A stretch of DNA of 64,000 nucleotides from Malachius bipustulatus (GCA_910589415.1 OU342635.1:12586001-12650000), one strand, 5' to 3'; shown: positions 31,930-42,935, counted from the stretch's first letter. The notes: a model not told the origin generated them from the letters alone. Made by a program: numbers and translations.

Positions 31930-34390
31930 ACAAATTATGTCTTCAGAAAAATATTTATTTATTTATACACCTATAGCTGCATGGCCAAATTTATTTATAA
32001 TTTAATAATATAACATGTAACCAAAAGAAGTGATTGTGAAAAATTTTAATTATTGCCTATAAGATAGGTAATTTTTTTACCAATAAAAATTTAAAATGAA
32101 AAAGGTTATAAGATTTGTCATAAAAAATTCAATAGATAAACAGATTACGAAGCACTTACAACAAATTACTTTAGCGATCTTTAAAATATGCAGTTTTTCT
32201 TCTGTGATATAAAAAAACAAAATTTCTGCGGATCATTTAGAAATGGTTTGTCATGTTTGCTCAAAAATTGATATTTAGTGGAATGTCACTGCAACCTAAT
32301 TTTTTTATACAAACATTTCCAAATATCATTAATCATTATCAACAAAAACTCGTTATATAGGCGCAATGTAACGAAATCTTGAAAGGTGAATGGAAGGGCT
32401 ATTAGGTCATTAGTAGACAGATGCTGAATGAATATGATATTAAAATTACAGACTACCGCAATATTTATACTTACAGTTTTTTTTTAATTCCCAATAGTTG
32501 TTTTGAGATGTAAAAAAAATGAAAATAAAAGTAAAGCTGAAAAGCTTATCATTATCTTATAATTAATTATGTTTTTGAAATTAAAGTTTTGAAAGTTAAG
32601 TGTAAAAATAATACAAAATTACTCTTTTTTTGTGATGGGAAAAGGATCTAGTTCACTTATCAGTGGAAAGCTTTTACCTATTTGTTAATGTATAAAATGG
32701 AAAAACTAATTAAATTTAAAATTTTTAATGAAAAGATGTTTTTTACATTATAATTTTTACGAGGAATTTTTAGTACATTTCAACTTACAGGAATTTTGAA
32801 ATACAGGGTGGGCCATCGAAAAGGTAACAAGCCTAATAGTTTGGAAAGTGAAGATATATGCGAAAAACGCCGAAACAGGTCGATTTTGTTATCGAGAGGG
32901 ACATATTTTCGTAACAAATTTAACTACCCAAGCTCACCCCCTTGGCAGGGGTAGCTACCCTTTGCTTATCATCATAGGGAACAGACTCTTTACAACGATA
33001 TCCAACATTTTGTGTTTCGCTTACATACAGGGTGGCCCAACGAAAAAGTAACTCGCCGTAATCACTTGTAAGTAGGCCACCCTGTATGTAAGCAAACCCC
33101 AAAATTTTGTATATCGTTGTTAAGATAATTCAAGTATCTTTCAAATGATGTATCACTCGATATCTGTTCCCTATGATGATAAGCAAAGGGGTAGCTACCC
33201 CTGCCAAGGGGGTGAACTTGGGTGGTTAAATTAGTTACAAAAATATGTCCCCCCCCGATAACAAAATCGACCTGTTTCGGCGTTTTTTGCATACATCTTC
33301 ACTTTCCAAATTATTAGGCTTGTTACCTCTTCGACGGCCCATCCTGTATAATTTGAGTTATACCACTTTCCCCAAAAAGTCACCGTTAATAAACAAACAT
33401 AAATGTTGGAGAATATTTAAAACAATATTCAGAGTGATTCATAATATGTGCGCAGGACTATTATAGCATGTTCAAAAATATGAAAAAAGGTTTCTATTAA
33501 CATGGGTCTGCAAACCTACCATTTTCGAGATACTGGTGTCAAGAAAATATCTTTTTTCGGTTTTTTGACGATTGTATGCATACCGAGATGCATACAAGCT
33601 TTTTTAGACATTTTTTTGACATTTTATTGAAATAATATAACATTGAAATTGAGTTTAACTATGATTTCCATTTTAGAAAAATATAACCTTAAGTCATGGA
33701 TAATGATTTTTTTGCAAAAATTACTACGCCACTGCATTCTTTTTGAAAAAGTGTCTGAGAATGTATAAATCGTTTCTATCTAATTATTCTGTTAGTGAGC
33801 GAGAGAGAGATTGAGAGAGTGAACGCAAAATCGAAAAATAGGTTTTGGAAATAACTCGAAAAAAAAAAACGATAGCCAATTTCAGTTTTCATCATTGACT
33901 TTTTCTCAAAAAAAGATATCGAGGATGCGCGGTCTATTGTTCTGTATCTCTTTTATAGTTGGAGATTCGGAGATTCCCTATTAAAACATCTAAATTAATA
34001 TTAGCCTTTACATAGACGCTATTATTACTGCTAGGTAAGTGTACAAAAAATTATGAATCTTACGTTTGTTGAATTTTTATTTGTAAAAAATTGTATTTTT
34101 TTTTAACAAATATGGCTTCCACCGTGTTGCATAGAAAAGGTAACATAGAAGATACGTGAAAAGAATATTTCAACAAAACTTTGAAAACAAATGATATCCT
34201 TTCAAATTTACAGTTCCTTGGAAACTATCAGTTTTTAAACCAGAGTGGCTTGGATCCTTAATAATATTCACTGTATTGCTTTCCATATCTTACCTTCCTA
34301 TGCAACACAGTGTATAAATTGACTATAAATAAAATATGGCTGTATAAAAAATAAATAAATATTTTGTAACTAATAAATCACTTAGCTAGC
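31930..34390. other. Convergent spacer, copy 2
   Basis: Duplicate of 21810-24632 with an added foldback (32804-33346) and without about 0.8 kb present in copy 1. No gene recognised. Confidence 0.6.
32804..33346. mobile_element. CAGGGTG foldback element 2, with clean empty site
   Basis: Ends CAGGGTGGGCCATCGA and the inverse, TCGACGGCCCATCCTG, with arms of about 230 bp (shared CGCCGAAACAGGTCGATTTT). The paralogous spacer reads GAAATATAATTTGAG at 23496-23510; here the element sits between GAAATA and TATAATTTGAG, so TA was duplicated. A second short CAGGGTGGCCC / GGCCACCCTG hairpin (33025-33078) sits at the centre. Confidence 0.9.
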
Positions 34391-34882
34391 TTAAAATCTA
34401 TGAGTAAATTGTAGACCAGTATTCCAGTTAGGGTGACCAGTGCCGCCAGGACCTCCATAATGTCTGCTCCAGCCGCCGACAGCATCCAACCTAGTATTTC
34501 CACCATTAGCCTGCCATAGATTTCCTCTCCCCAAGGCGTTAACGTCGGTGCCGAAACGCCCGGTTCTGGTGGCATCAAGATGCACCCCCGAGCCGGAGTT
34601 CTGATGAGAATAGTCCAGGGCACCTCCAGCGGATACAGGACCATGGTGTAATATATTCTTAGAGACGGAAGCGCTACCGTCAAGGCGATGGTCTGGGTTG
34701 CTCCATATCGTCCCTTTATGTAGCAGTGTAGATTGGCCGGAAGGGTCGATGTTGACTGAGGTGGATTGCCTTCGTAGGCGACGTAGAGGCACTTGGTAAA
34801 AGCTCTGTTCCTCTTCATACGGATAGGCAGCAGCCATAGCACCTAACACCACAAATGTACACAGAATAAAGGCAGATTTCAT
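34391..34882 (-). CDS. Attacin-like antimicrobial peptide 9 (with conversion tract)
   Basis: 163 residues, same signal and propeptide as 24633. A tract of roughly 80 bp (about 34490-34570: CCTAGTATTTCC, CATAGATTTCC, AAACGCCCGGTTCTGG) matches 30204/37774 rather than its duplicate 24633, while both sides match 24633. This is the expected pattern of gene conversion and accounts for the H-to-R change in TGRFGTDV. Head-to-head with 35667 over 784 bp. Confidence 0.95.
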   Translation of the reverse strand: MKSAFILCTFVVLGAMAAAYPYEEEQSFYQVPLRRLRRQSTSVNIDPSGQSTLLHKGTIWSNPDHRLDGSASVSKNILHHGPVSAGGALDYSHQNSGSGVHLDATRTGRFGTDVNALGRGNLWQANGGNTRLDAVGGWSRHYGGPGGTGHPNWNTGLQFTHRF

Positions 34883-34976
34883 TTTGATAGAAAATGTGAA
34901 GACTTGTGTGATTACTTATCGAAGACTCGTTTACACGGCGAAATAAGAACTATAGTGCATGAATTCTTTCTTAACA

Positions 34977-35021
34977 TTTATATAAGTATCAATGCTTAAT
35001 AAAGAAAGAGTGGTGAATCCC
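34977..35021 (-). promoter_or_regulatory. Attacin 9 promoter, class 2
   Basis: Minus strand: TATATAAA (34977-34984) and GGGATTCACC (35012-35021). Confidence 0.7.
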
Positions 35022-35510
35022 ATTTTCCAATTATTGTTTTCCTGGCTAATATTATGAATGTTGGATTAATTGAATAAATTGAATATATTTGACAATTTCG
35101 CCTATATTTTCTCTATAACAAAGAGATAAGGAATAATATGATAGGTAGGTATATTCAATAACAAAAGTTAAGCTTGCTTGTTTATAATTTAATTAAATAG
35201 TTTTATGGGGAACACAAGATAATGCAAATAAATACGAGAATATCGAAGGTTAGACTATGTACCTACATATTGTTTACTATTGTATATGCATCGACAGTTA
35301 CTGGTTGTAATCAAGTATAATATTTTTTTATGATTGCACACCTATAAGATTAATAAAAATTATTGTTTTCAGTTGTAAGTATCGTTATCGCAATTAAAGA
35401 TAAATCGTTCATGTTTCTAAAAAGAAAAACACCAATGTGAAATACCTTAACCAGGACATATTTGATGTTGCATTTCGCACTTTCAACACTGCATGGGATT
35501 TATTATTCTC

Positions 35511-35565
35511 AGATAATGCAAGGGGATTACCTATATTTATATAGAACAATTACCATGTATAAATA
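35511..35565 (+). promoter_or_regulatory. Attacin 10 promoter, class 1
   Basis: AGATAA (35511-35516), GGGGATTACC (35522-35531) and TATAAATA (35558-35565). Confidence 0.8.
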
Positions 35566-35666
35566 ACTTGAGATCACAGTTGCCAGTATCAGTTCAAACT
35601 TCGCTTTCGAGTAAAAAATATCTTCAATCTTTTGAAAGTTCAATCTTCACACATTTTTTAATCAAA

Positions 35667-36158
35667 ATGAAGTCTGCCTTTATCCTGTGTGCCGTTGTTG
35701 CGTTTGGTGCTTTGGCAGCTGCCTATCCGTACGAAGAGGAAGCGAGCTTTTACCTAGTGCCCCTACGTCGTCTACGAAGGCAATCCACCTCAGTCAACAT
35801 CGACCCTTCTGGCCAATCTACACTGCTGCATAAAGGAACCATATGGAGCAACCCGGACCATCGCCTTGATGGTAGCGCTTCCGTCTCGAAGAATATATTA
35901 CACCATGGTCCTGTATCCACTGGAGGTGCCCTGGACTATTCTCATCAGAACTCCGGCTCGGGGGTGCATCTTGATGCCACCAGGACCGGACACTTCGGCA
36001 CTGACGTCAACGCCTTGGGAAAAGGAAATCTTTGGCAGGCTAATGGTGGAAATACTAGGTTGGACGCCGTCGGCGGCTGGAGCAGGCATTATGGAGGTCC
36101 TGGAGGCACTGGCCACCCCAACTGGAACACCGGTCTACAGTTTTCTCATAGGTTCTGA
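35667..36158 (+). CDS. Attacin-like antimicrobial peptide 10
   Basis: 163 residues, Q type. Start chosen at 35667 (ATCAAAATGAAGTCTGCC): an in-frame ATG at 35568 lies only 3 bp below the TATA box, so it would be upstream of transcription start. Differs from its duplicate 25906 at F5, A17 and T in PVSTGG. Shares GKGNLW and QFSHRF with it. AATAAA at 36225. Partner of 34391. Confidence 0.95.
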   Translation: MKSAFILCAVVAFGALAAAYPYEEEASFYLVPLRRLRRQSTSVNIDPSGQSTLLHKGTIWSNPDHRLDGSASVSKNILHHGPVSTGGALDYSHQNSGSGVHLDATRTGHFGTDVNALGKGNLWQANGGNTRLDAVGGWSRHYGGPGGTGHPNWNTGLQFSHRF

Positions 36159-37773
36159 AACTTTTCTATTATTTATTTGGTTATTTAAGCGCATTCGTAA
36201 AGTACCTGTTATAATTATATTAAAAATAAAAATATTTATTTAAAAAACATAATTTTGTATTGATTTTATTCTAATAATATTAATAAGAGATTTAAACAAT
36301 TCCGTAAATGCAGTTTAGTAAGTCGAAAACAATTTTTAGAGATAATAATATGTTTTTTTTTTTGATCACTCAGGAAATAGGTACTTGGTAATAAATCGGA
36401 ACCTTTAAGATAAAAAAATCATATTCGGGAAAAATTCTAGAAAAATTTACAGAAATAGGTACCTACCTACTGACTAAGAAACTGTATTAATATATAGCAG
36501 CCCGTTTCCTTAAAATTAGCAGTAATAAGGCTATTTTCATTTACTATTTTGCGTTCATTATATTTACCTTTAAAGCCCACCGAAAGATGTGCATGGACTG
36601 TCGTTCCGATATATCATTTATTGTTGAAAACAAATTCTGAATCCCAGAATTTTCATAGTCAACTTTTGTTTTTCTTGTCATATTGTGTTTCGTGTCATTC
36701 GGAAAATTCTTAGATTGTCAAAACAAAACTCATGGATTCAGAAAAAAGTCAGTAATCCTGCCGAGCAAAACACACTAATAAAGGGTAATTAATAAAAAGT
36801 AGTGCATGTTTATTTGGGGGTTGCAAGGCGTAAAGTTGTATTGAGGGTGCAACCGCAAAGCCTTAGAAGTGTGTTTCAGATTTATCAAATTTCATTTGTT
36901 TCTGTTTTGAACTACAGCGGATATCCCTGGATAAAGAAATCATGGGCCACCCGTATGCTCCATAAAATATTTTTATTAAAAAATAAGTTTCACTTAAAAT
37001 TCTTCGAATATGTCATTCAGTAGGATTTATTGTTAACATTTTTTGTCAGCTGATTTCCACCCTATTAAAAAACTGCCAAGGCTACATAAGGTTTAGCGGG
37101 ATAGGCTAAAAAAATGTTTTCTTGGTGACGATTATACTTTCTACCAGGTCTACCTATGTAATAGAATTTTTAATTTTTATTAACAAAAATGTCAAATAAA
37201 AAACACCTCATAAGACAAATGGGATTATGATAATTTGAAAAAGCTGTTTCAGATTTTTTTTTTTAAACTTCTTATTTTACTTCTGTAAAAATCATTGAAA
37301 ATATTCAGAAAATAAAGTTACCCCAAACCTATTTTTTCATCTTTTGAATAGTTTCCTTGGGTTTAGGCTCTGGTTTTAGACTTTAAAAATTATTTGTTAT
37401 TATATTTTTAATTTTAAATATTTTATATTTCAATAGGTACTCATTAATAAATATAGTGATCAAGGAACTAACCAGTCCCGTAACGTTAATATTATAAAAA
37501 AAAAACTTTAAAAGACTAAAACCAGAACCTCGAATTGTCAGAGTCGTTGCGACCTGAAAATATGTTGCCTTCATAGACGTTATTCTTACTGCTATAGGTA
37601 CTGACATAGAAAAAGAATTATAAATATGCTAGTTATAAAAGTTTTATTTATGAAAAATCTAATTTCTTAAAAAATGGCTTCTTTGGTTACATACTTTCGT
37701 CTTGAAATAATAAATAAAATGTGTTTGTATAAAAAATAAATAAACATTTCTTAGCTGACAAATCATAACTAGC
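36159..37773. other. Convergent spacer after attacin 10
   Basis: Matches 26398-27797 and then 29865-30203. Lacks the 2-kb insertion at 27811. No gene recognised. Confidence 0.6.
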
Positions 37774-38265
37774 TTAAAATCTATGAGTAAATTGTAGACC
37801 AGTATTCCAGTTAGGACGACCGTTGCCCCCAGGACCTCCATAATGCCTGCTCCAACCGCCGACGGCGTCCAACCTAGTATTTCCACCATTAGCCTGCCAT
37901 AGATTTCCTCTCCCCAAGGCGTTGACGTCGGTGCCGAAACGCCCGGTTCTGGTGGCATCAAGATGCACCCCCGAGCCGGAGTTCGGATGAGAATAGTCCA
38001 GGGCACCTCCAGTGGAAACAGGACCATGGTGTAATATATTCTTAGAGACGGAAGCGCTACCGTCAAGGCGATGGTCCGGGTTGCTCCATATGGTTCCTTT
38101 GTGCAGCAGTGTAGATTGGCCGGAAGGGTCGATGTTGACTGAGGTGGATTGCCTTCGTAGGCGACGTAGAGGCACTTGGTAGAAGCTCTCTTCTTCGTGA
38201 TAAGGATAGGCAGCTGCCATAGCACTTAACACTACAACTGTACACAGAATAAGGGCAGATTTCAT
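37774..38265 (-). CDS. Attacin-like antimicrobial peptide 11
   Basis: 163 residues. Signal peptide MKSALILCTVVVLSAMAAA, propeptide YPYHEEESFYQVPLRRLRR, where H replaces the usual E (shared with 15050 and 43635). Mature peptide has SHPNSGSG, NALGRGNLWQANGG and GGNGRPNWN. The 3' half is the donor-type sequence seen in 30204. Head-to-head with 40769 across a 2.5-kb spacer that carries the hammerhead ribozyme motif. Confidence 0.95.
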   Translation of the reverse strand: MKSALILCTVVVLSAMAAAYPYHEEESFYQVPLRRLRRQSTSVNIDPSGQSTLLHKGTIWSNPDHRLDGSASVSKNILHHGPVSTGGALDYSHPNSGSGVHLDATRTGRFGTDVNALGRGNLWQANGGNTRLDAVGGWSRHYGGPGGNGRPNWNTGLQFTHRF

Positions 38266-38343
38266 TTTGATGAAAAATGTAGAGACTTGTATGTTCTTAT
38301 TGAAAGCAAAGATTGAACTGATGCTGTTAGCGGTGATTTCAAG

Positions 38344-38397
38344 TTATTTATATACGTTGATTTTTACGTAGTTGCAGGTAATTCCCTCGCGTTATCT
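38344..38397 (-). promoter_or_regulatory. Attacin 11 promoter, class 1
   Basis: Minus strand: TATAAATAA (38344-38352), GGGAATTACC (38377-38386), AGATAA (38392-38397). A second GGGATTCAAA lies on the plus strand near 38411. Confidence 0.75.
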
Positions 38398-38894
38398 GAG
38401 AATGTTGAATGGGATTCAAATTTTCCGAGCTGCATGAGTGTAATGTATCTTGAGATATCATGGCTTAGGTATTTCACAACGCTGTTTATTTTCTCTCAGA
38501 CGTTATCGATGATCAGTAAAGAATTATTAAACATATTAAAATAATACCATAAGAAATTGAGCATCTAATAATATAAGGCTTATTAAAAAAGATTTCATCG
38601 TTTGCAGCTTTCATCAAAACTCTTACATTAATAATTTAAATCCGATATTGCCGGCTGTAAAAGTGAGATTGCAAGTGACAAGAATTACATAACATATATT
38701 GCACCTACACACTGCGCAATAAGTTAGGGATACAGCGGTTTCTTTTTCTAGCAGCAAAATTTTAAAGTAAATAAAACAATGAATGCAGATCGCTTGAGTA
38801 TAAAGGAGATAAAGTGCAATTACTAGCCTGTTAAATGTAGTCGGAGTATTCCTCCATCGCCCTAACAGTTGTCATGCTGGCAGTGCCCGAAACT
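38398..38894. other. Spacer of attacin pair 6, left part
   Basis: Similar to 44259-44680 in the neighbouring pair; no gene recognised. Confidence 0.5.
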
Positions 38895-39051
38895 CCAACC
38901 AAGAGAGCCTCCACACAAATAAGTATCACTCCGGATATGATACTCCGGATTCAGCACACTGATGAGCCTCAATAAGGCGAAACCCGCGTCTGTGCTTGTT
39001 CTGGTACTCTGGTGGCTCTGTTGTTAGTTGTGTGGAGGCTCTCTTGGTTGG
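38895..39051. repeat. Perfect 24-nt inverted arms around the ribozyme
   Basis: Arms at 38895-38918 (CCAACCAAGAGAGCCTCC...) and 39028-39051 are exact inverse copies. They enclose the hammerhead fold, and the pairing can be extended with a one-base bulge (ACTCCAACC against GGTTGGAGGT). The likely counterpart spacer near 44640-44700 lacks this block, so it looks inserted. Confidence 0.9.
38931..39012 (+). ncRNA. Type-I hammerhead ribozyme motif
   Basis: Every core base fits the hammerhead consensus. CTGATGA is at 38959-38965. Stem II is GCCT/AGGC (38966-38969 with 38975-38978), loop CAATA. GAA is at 38979-38981. Stem III is only 2 bp, AC/GT (38982-38983 with 38988-38989), loop CCGC, and the predicted cleavage is after C38990. 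Stem I is AGCACA/TGTGCT (38953-38958 with 38991-38996), extended past internal loops by CCGGA/TCTGG twice (38945-38949 with 39000-39004; 38931-38935 with 39008-39012). Short stem-III hammerheads are known from Penelope-like retroelements and animal satellites, where they cut tandem transcripts. The host element here is not identified. Confidence 0.85.
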
Positions 39052-40624
39052 AGGTCGGTCTGTCCGGTATCAGTATAGTCATTGTACATAATCTGTATTG
39101 TTAATCAGGCTACAGGTGAAGTAAAAATAGTAGTTTATTTAATTTATTTTTTATTTTAACCTCAAGAGATTTTGAATTGCTTCATGCTGGCGCTACACAA
39201 GCTACTGTTGCGTAATTTCTAGGGACGAGCATATCTAGGGACGAGCATTCTAAGGACGAGTGATGTGGTCAAAAGCAATGGAACAGATTCCAAACTGCTG
39301 GAAGTAGACAAGCGTCCGTGTTGTACTAGACGTCCATGGGTTACCAATACCAGGCAAAACTGCTATATTGTCCAACAAGCCTGATATTAGTGTTCGTCTC
39401 TGCTATAAGGGCAAGTTGCTTGGAAGTAACTGGACGTAAAGTTTTGGCAAGAACGATTAGGAATCGCTTTGGGCAATTTTGTCAAGCTGACATTTTTCCT
39501 TATTCACCAATAAATATAACCCTCAGAGTTATATATTTTAGGCATTTTGAACTTTGACTCGATGGTGTCCGCTTCTAATCGTTTTCGTGTATAGATGAGA
39601 CACCAAGGCCCAGGTCAACGTTTTGCAAAACGTTTTTTCCAACGAACAATCACATTCAAAGATGGCACAATTATCGTGTTAGACAGAATCTGTTTAGGAA
39701 GGCGAATCGATTTATATATTCGCCAAAATACAATAAATTACGGGTCCCTTTATGATAAGACATAATAGTCTATTTTCCAGAATATTATTGTATGTGAGGA
39801 CACTTTGTTCTTAGATGACAATTCCTCATAGAATGACGGAATTTTTTAACACCGACGCTATATTGAGGTATAGGTTCATAGACTTGTTCACGTTCCTCCT
39901 CCTTATTCTCCTTACCTTTATGTCATATAGAACGTACTGGAATTTATTTCAAAAAGTCCAAAATAGGCCTGCTTATAAGTCTAGAAGTGACTAGAATTCA
40001 TAGAAGTAAGTTCATAGAAAATTTAAGTTTCCCTCTTTGAGTTCAAATCCATTTCAAGATTAGGGGATTAAATAGATGATGATATTGAACATTTTAAAAT
40101 TTTTACAATTTTTTTTGTTTAAGCTTTTGTTTTAAGATTTTTTGTTTTTCTATAATTTTTTACTTAAATTTAAAGAAAAGTTAACATGCCCAAACAAGAG
40201 GATAAAATATTATTGTTAATATAACGGGTGGACCATATCTTCAACCAGTCCTTAACTTTTTGCGCATAGTGTAGATACCTACACAGATAATACAATCAAT
40301 CATATTTTAGTTCATAACATGTATGAGAGTATACAATGAAGGTTACGCAAAAAAGGTAGGTACATAATAACAATAAAAAATTATTTCATTCAGATACCAT
40401 ACGTGTAATATCAATAATAGTAGATTTCTGTTAAAATGCATGATCAATTATTATTATTCGATTGAATCTTATTAGTTTACAGATGCGAGCAGCTGAACCT
40501 CTTTATATTATCAGAATAACAATAAATAGCTCAAGTTTCAAAGAAGATAAACTACACTGTGAAATACCTACTACAATCTTATATTGCAGCATTGCAATAA
40601 TACGAGAAATAATTATTGGGAACT
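39052..40624. other. Spacer of attacin pair 6, right part
   Basis: Paralogous to the sequence on both sides of the foldback at 45589 (for example ATTGTCCAACAAGCCT at 39369 and 45000). A triplicated GGGACGAGCAT-like motif lies at 39222-39263. No gene recognised. The point CATATAGAACGT near 39924-39935 is the empty site of foldback 4. Confidence 0.5.
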
Positions 40625-40690
40625 GGGATTCATAAGCCTCAGATAACACGAGGAATTACCTATCTAGAGCATTTAATTCATGTATAAATT
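40625..40690 (+). promoter_or_regulatory. Attacin 12 promoter, class 1
   Basis: GGGATTCATA (40625-40634), AGATAA (40641-40646), AGGAATTACC (40651-40660, one G fewer than the usual kappaB-like box) and TATAAATT (40683-40690). Confidence 0.7.
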
Positions 40691-40768
40691 AACTTGATTT
40701 GATAGACAGCACCAGTTCAAAACTTCACTTTCATAAAGAACAAACAAGTCTTCACATTTTTCATCAAA

Positions 40769-41260
40769 ATGAAATCTGCATTTATTCTGTGTACAGTTGT
40801 TGTGCTAGGAGCTATGACAGCTGCCTACCCTTACGAAGAGGAAGAGAGCTTTTATCTAGTGCCTCTACGTCGCCTACGAAGACAATCCACCTCAGTCAAC
40901 ATCGACCCTTCCGGCCAATCTACACTGCTGCATAAAGGAACCATATGGAGCAACCCGGATCATCGCCTTGACGGTAGCGCTTCCGTCTCGAAGAATATAT
41001 TACACCATGGTCCTGTATCCGCTGGAGGTGCCCTGGACTATTCTCATCCGAACTCCGGTTCGGGGGTGCATCTTGATGCCACCAGGACCGGACACTTCGG
41101 CACCGACGTCAACGCCTTAGCCAAAGGAAACCTTTGGCAGGCTAATGGTGGAAATACCAGGTTGGACGCCGTTGGCGGTTGGAACAGGCATTATGGAGGT
41201 CCTGGAGGCACTGGCCACCCCAACTGGAACACCGGCCTACAGTTTACTCATAGGTTCTGA
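40769..41260 (+). CDS. Attacin-like antimicrobial peptide 12
   Basis: 163 residues, Q type. Signal peptide MKSAFILCTVVVLGAMTAA, propeptide YPYEEEESFYLVPLRRLRR. Distinct: NALAKGNLW (A for G) and GGWNRHYGG, shared with 43635 and 47402. Its 3' end and 3' flank match 25906/35667 (GGTTATTTAAGCGCATTCGT), so it is probably another hybrid. AATAAA at 41327. Partner of 37774. Confidence 0.95.
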   Translation: MKSAFILCTVVVLGAMTAAYPYEEEESFYLVPLRRLRRQSTSVNIDPSGQSTLLHKGTIWSNPDHRLDGSASVSKNILHHGPVSAGGALDYSHPNSGSGVHLDATRTGHFGTDVNALAKGNLWQANGGNTRLDAVGGWNRHYGGPGGTGHPNWNTGLQFTHRF

Positions 41261-41559
41261 GACTTTTCTATTATTTATTTGGTTATTTAAGCGCATTCGT
41301 AAAGTACCTGTTATATTTATATTAAAAATAAAAAAAATTATTTAAAAAATATAATTTTGTATTCATTGCACTCGTATTCTATAGCCCTTAATATTTTGCA
41401 AGTAATTTTAGGTGGATAGTTTTTCTGAACAAAAATACTGCTCAAATTGATCGAACCAGATAGTGGTAATGAAGCTCATAGTATCAAACCCCCGAATTAT
41501 TTTCTAAAATATTAATAAGAGATCTAAACAATTCTGTAAATGCAGTTTATTGTTTTGCA

Positions 41560-42935
41560 TTTTTTTTTTTTTTTTTTTTTTTTGAAAATGCACATGCATT
41601 GCAGGGAAATCTCTATGACGCTCTAGGAGCGGTGCATGAGCGGAGATATCGATTCACGTTGGCCTTGAATCTCTGTAAGTTGTATACTTCGGGAAACACG
41701 CCCTTTGGAATGCTATTCCAAAGTGATGCGGTTCTGTACCGGGTGGGCATCTAAGAATGAACAGCGGCCATATCTTGGGAAATATTGATCCTACAGTTTC
41801 AAAATGAAAATTTTCCATACATAAGTGACTATGCGAAATGCAATGAAAATATTTTCAAGATGGTCGCACTTCCGGAAATACCGGAAGTTGACACCTACTT
41901 CGTTATTTTAACGGGGACACGCTTTATATTATTGTATTTGTAAATTGCCTGGCAAAATCGAATACAGGTGGTTTTCACAATTGGAATTTAGGTTGAGTAG
42001 TTTATGAGTTATAAACAAGTGAAAATCGCAATTTTAAATTTTTAAAGCATCTCACATTGAAAACGGTTTACATATTCCTATTATGTAGTTTAGATTTTTC
42101 TACAGGGTGATGAAAAATCTGTTAATTTTCATCACCCTGTATAAAAATTTAAACCACATGGCAGGATACCTTGTAAAAAGTTAAGATAGGGACATGTAAG
42201 CCGTTTTTAAATATCTTGAGCCGTTTTCAATGTGTGATGCTTTGAAAATTGAAAATTGCGATTTTCACTTGTTTATAACTCATAAACTACTCAACCTAAA
42301 TTCCAATTGTGAAAACCACCTGTTTTCGAATTTGCCAAGCAATTTAAAAACACAATAATATAAAGTGTCCCCGTTAAAATAACGAAGTAGGTGTCAACTT
42401 CCGGTATTTCCGGAAGTGCGACCATCTTGGAAATATTTTCATTGCATTTCGCATAGTCACTTATGTCAGGAAAATTTTCATTTTGAAACTGTAGGATCAA
42501 TATTTCCCAAGATATGGCCGCTGTTCATTCTTAGATGCCCACCCGGTACATAAAAGAAGTCTGAAATAGGGTGGTACGAGGGTAACGAGCTGAACCTGAT
42601 ACGGATGAGCGTCTGCGGCTCGACGTGTATATCTGCCCGGTCTTGTTCTTGGTGGGATCAAGCGGGCCACCACGTCTTTTGAGCACCTTCCATTAAAATA
42701 TCTGTAAAACAGACTCAGGTCAGCTAATCTTCTTCGATGTTCGAGAGTGTCTAAATTTTTTGTCAAATCTGGGTTCCCAATCGAGCGAATAGCTCTTTTC
42801 TGAATAGAGTCGAGTAGTCTCAGCGTATGTTTGGGAGCTGAGCTCCAAACATGTGAGCAGTACTCCAAGGATGGTCGGATTTGAGCCTTGTATAAGAGGA
42901 GAAGCTGTTGTGGTGTATAAAAGTTCTTCGTAAAT
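41560..42935 (-). pseudogene. 5'-truncated Jockey/CR1-type LINE, split by a foldback
   Basis: Minus strand. The fragment starts near 42935 in the reverse-transcriptase C-terminal region (LLYKAQIRPSLEYCSHVWS, then LDSIQKRAIRSIG and LEHRRRLADLSLFYRY). The frame runs to VTLVPPYFRL at the foldback and continues beyond it as LWNSIPKGVFPEVYNLQRF to a stop at 41613. A 23-base poly(T) at 41561-41583 is the poly(A) tail. It lacks the reverse-transcriptase core, so it is dead. Absent from the paralogous spacers. Confidence 0.85.
41739..42546. mobile_element. Foldback element 3 (CCGGGTGGG ends) inside the LINE
   Basis: 808 bp with arms of about 380 bp. Ends CCGGGTGGGCATCTAAG and its exact inverse are flanked by TA on both sides (41737-41738, 42547-42548). 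A small CAGGGTGATGAAAA / TTTTCATCACCCTG hairpin lies at the centre (42101-42141). Confidence 0.9.

Noticed and set aside
35568..35666. N-terminal 33-residue extension of attacin 10
   Set aside because: Its ATG is 3 bp from the TATA box, so it would not be transcribed; the signal peptide starts at 35667.
39336..39557. 73-codon ORF
   Set aside because: The paralogous sequence near 45000 does not keep the frame.
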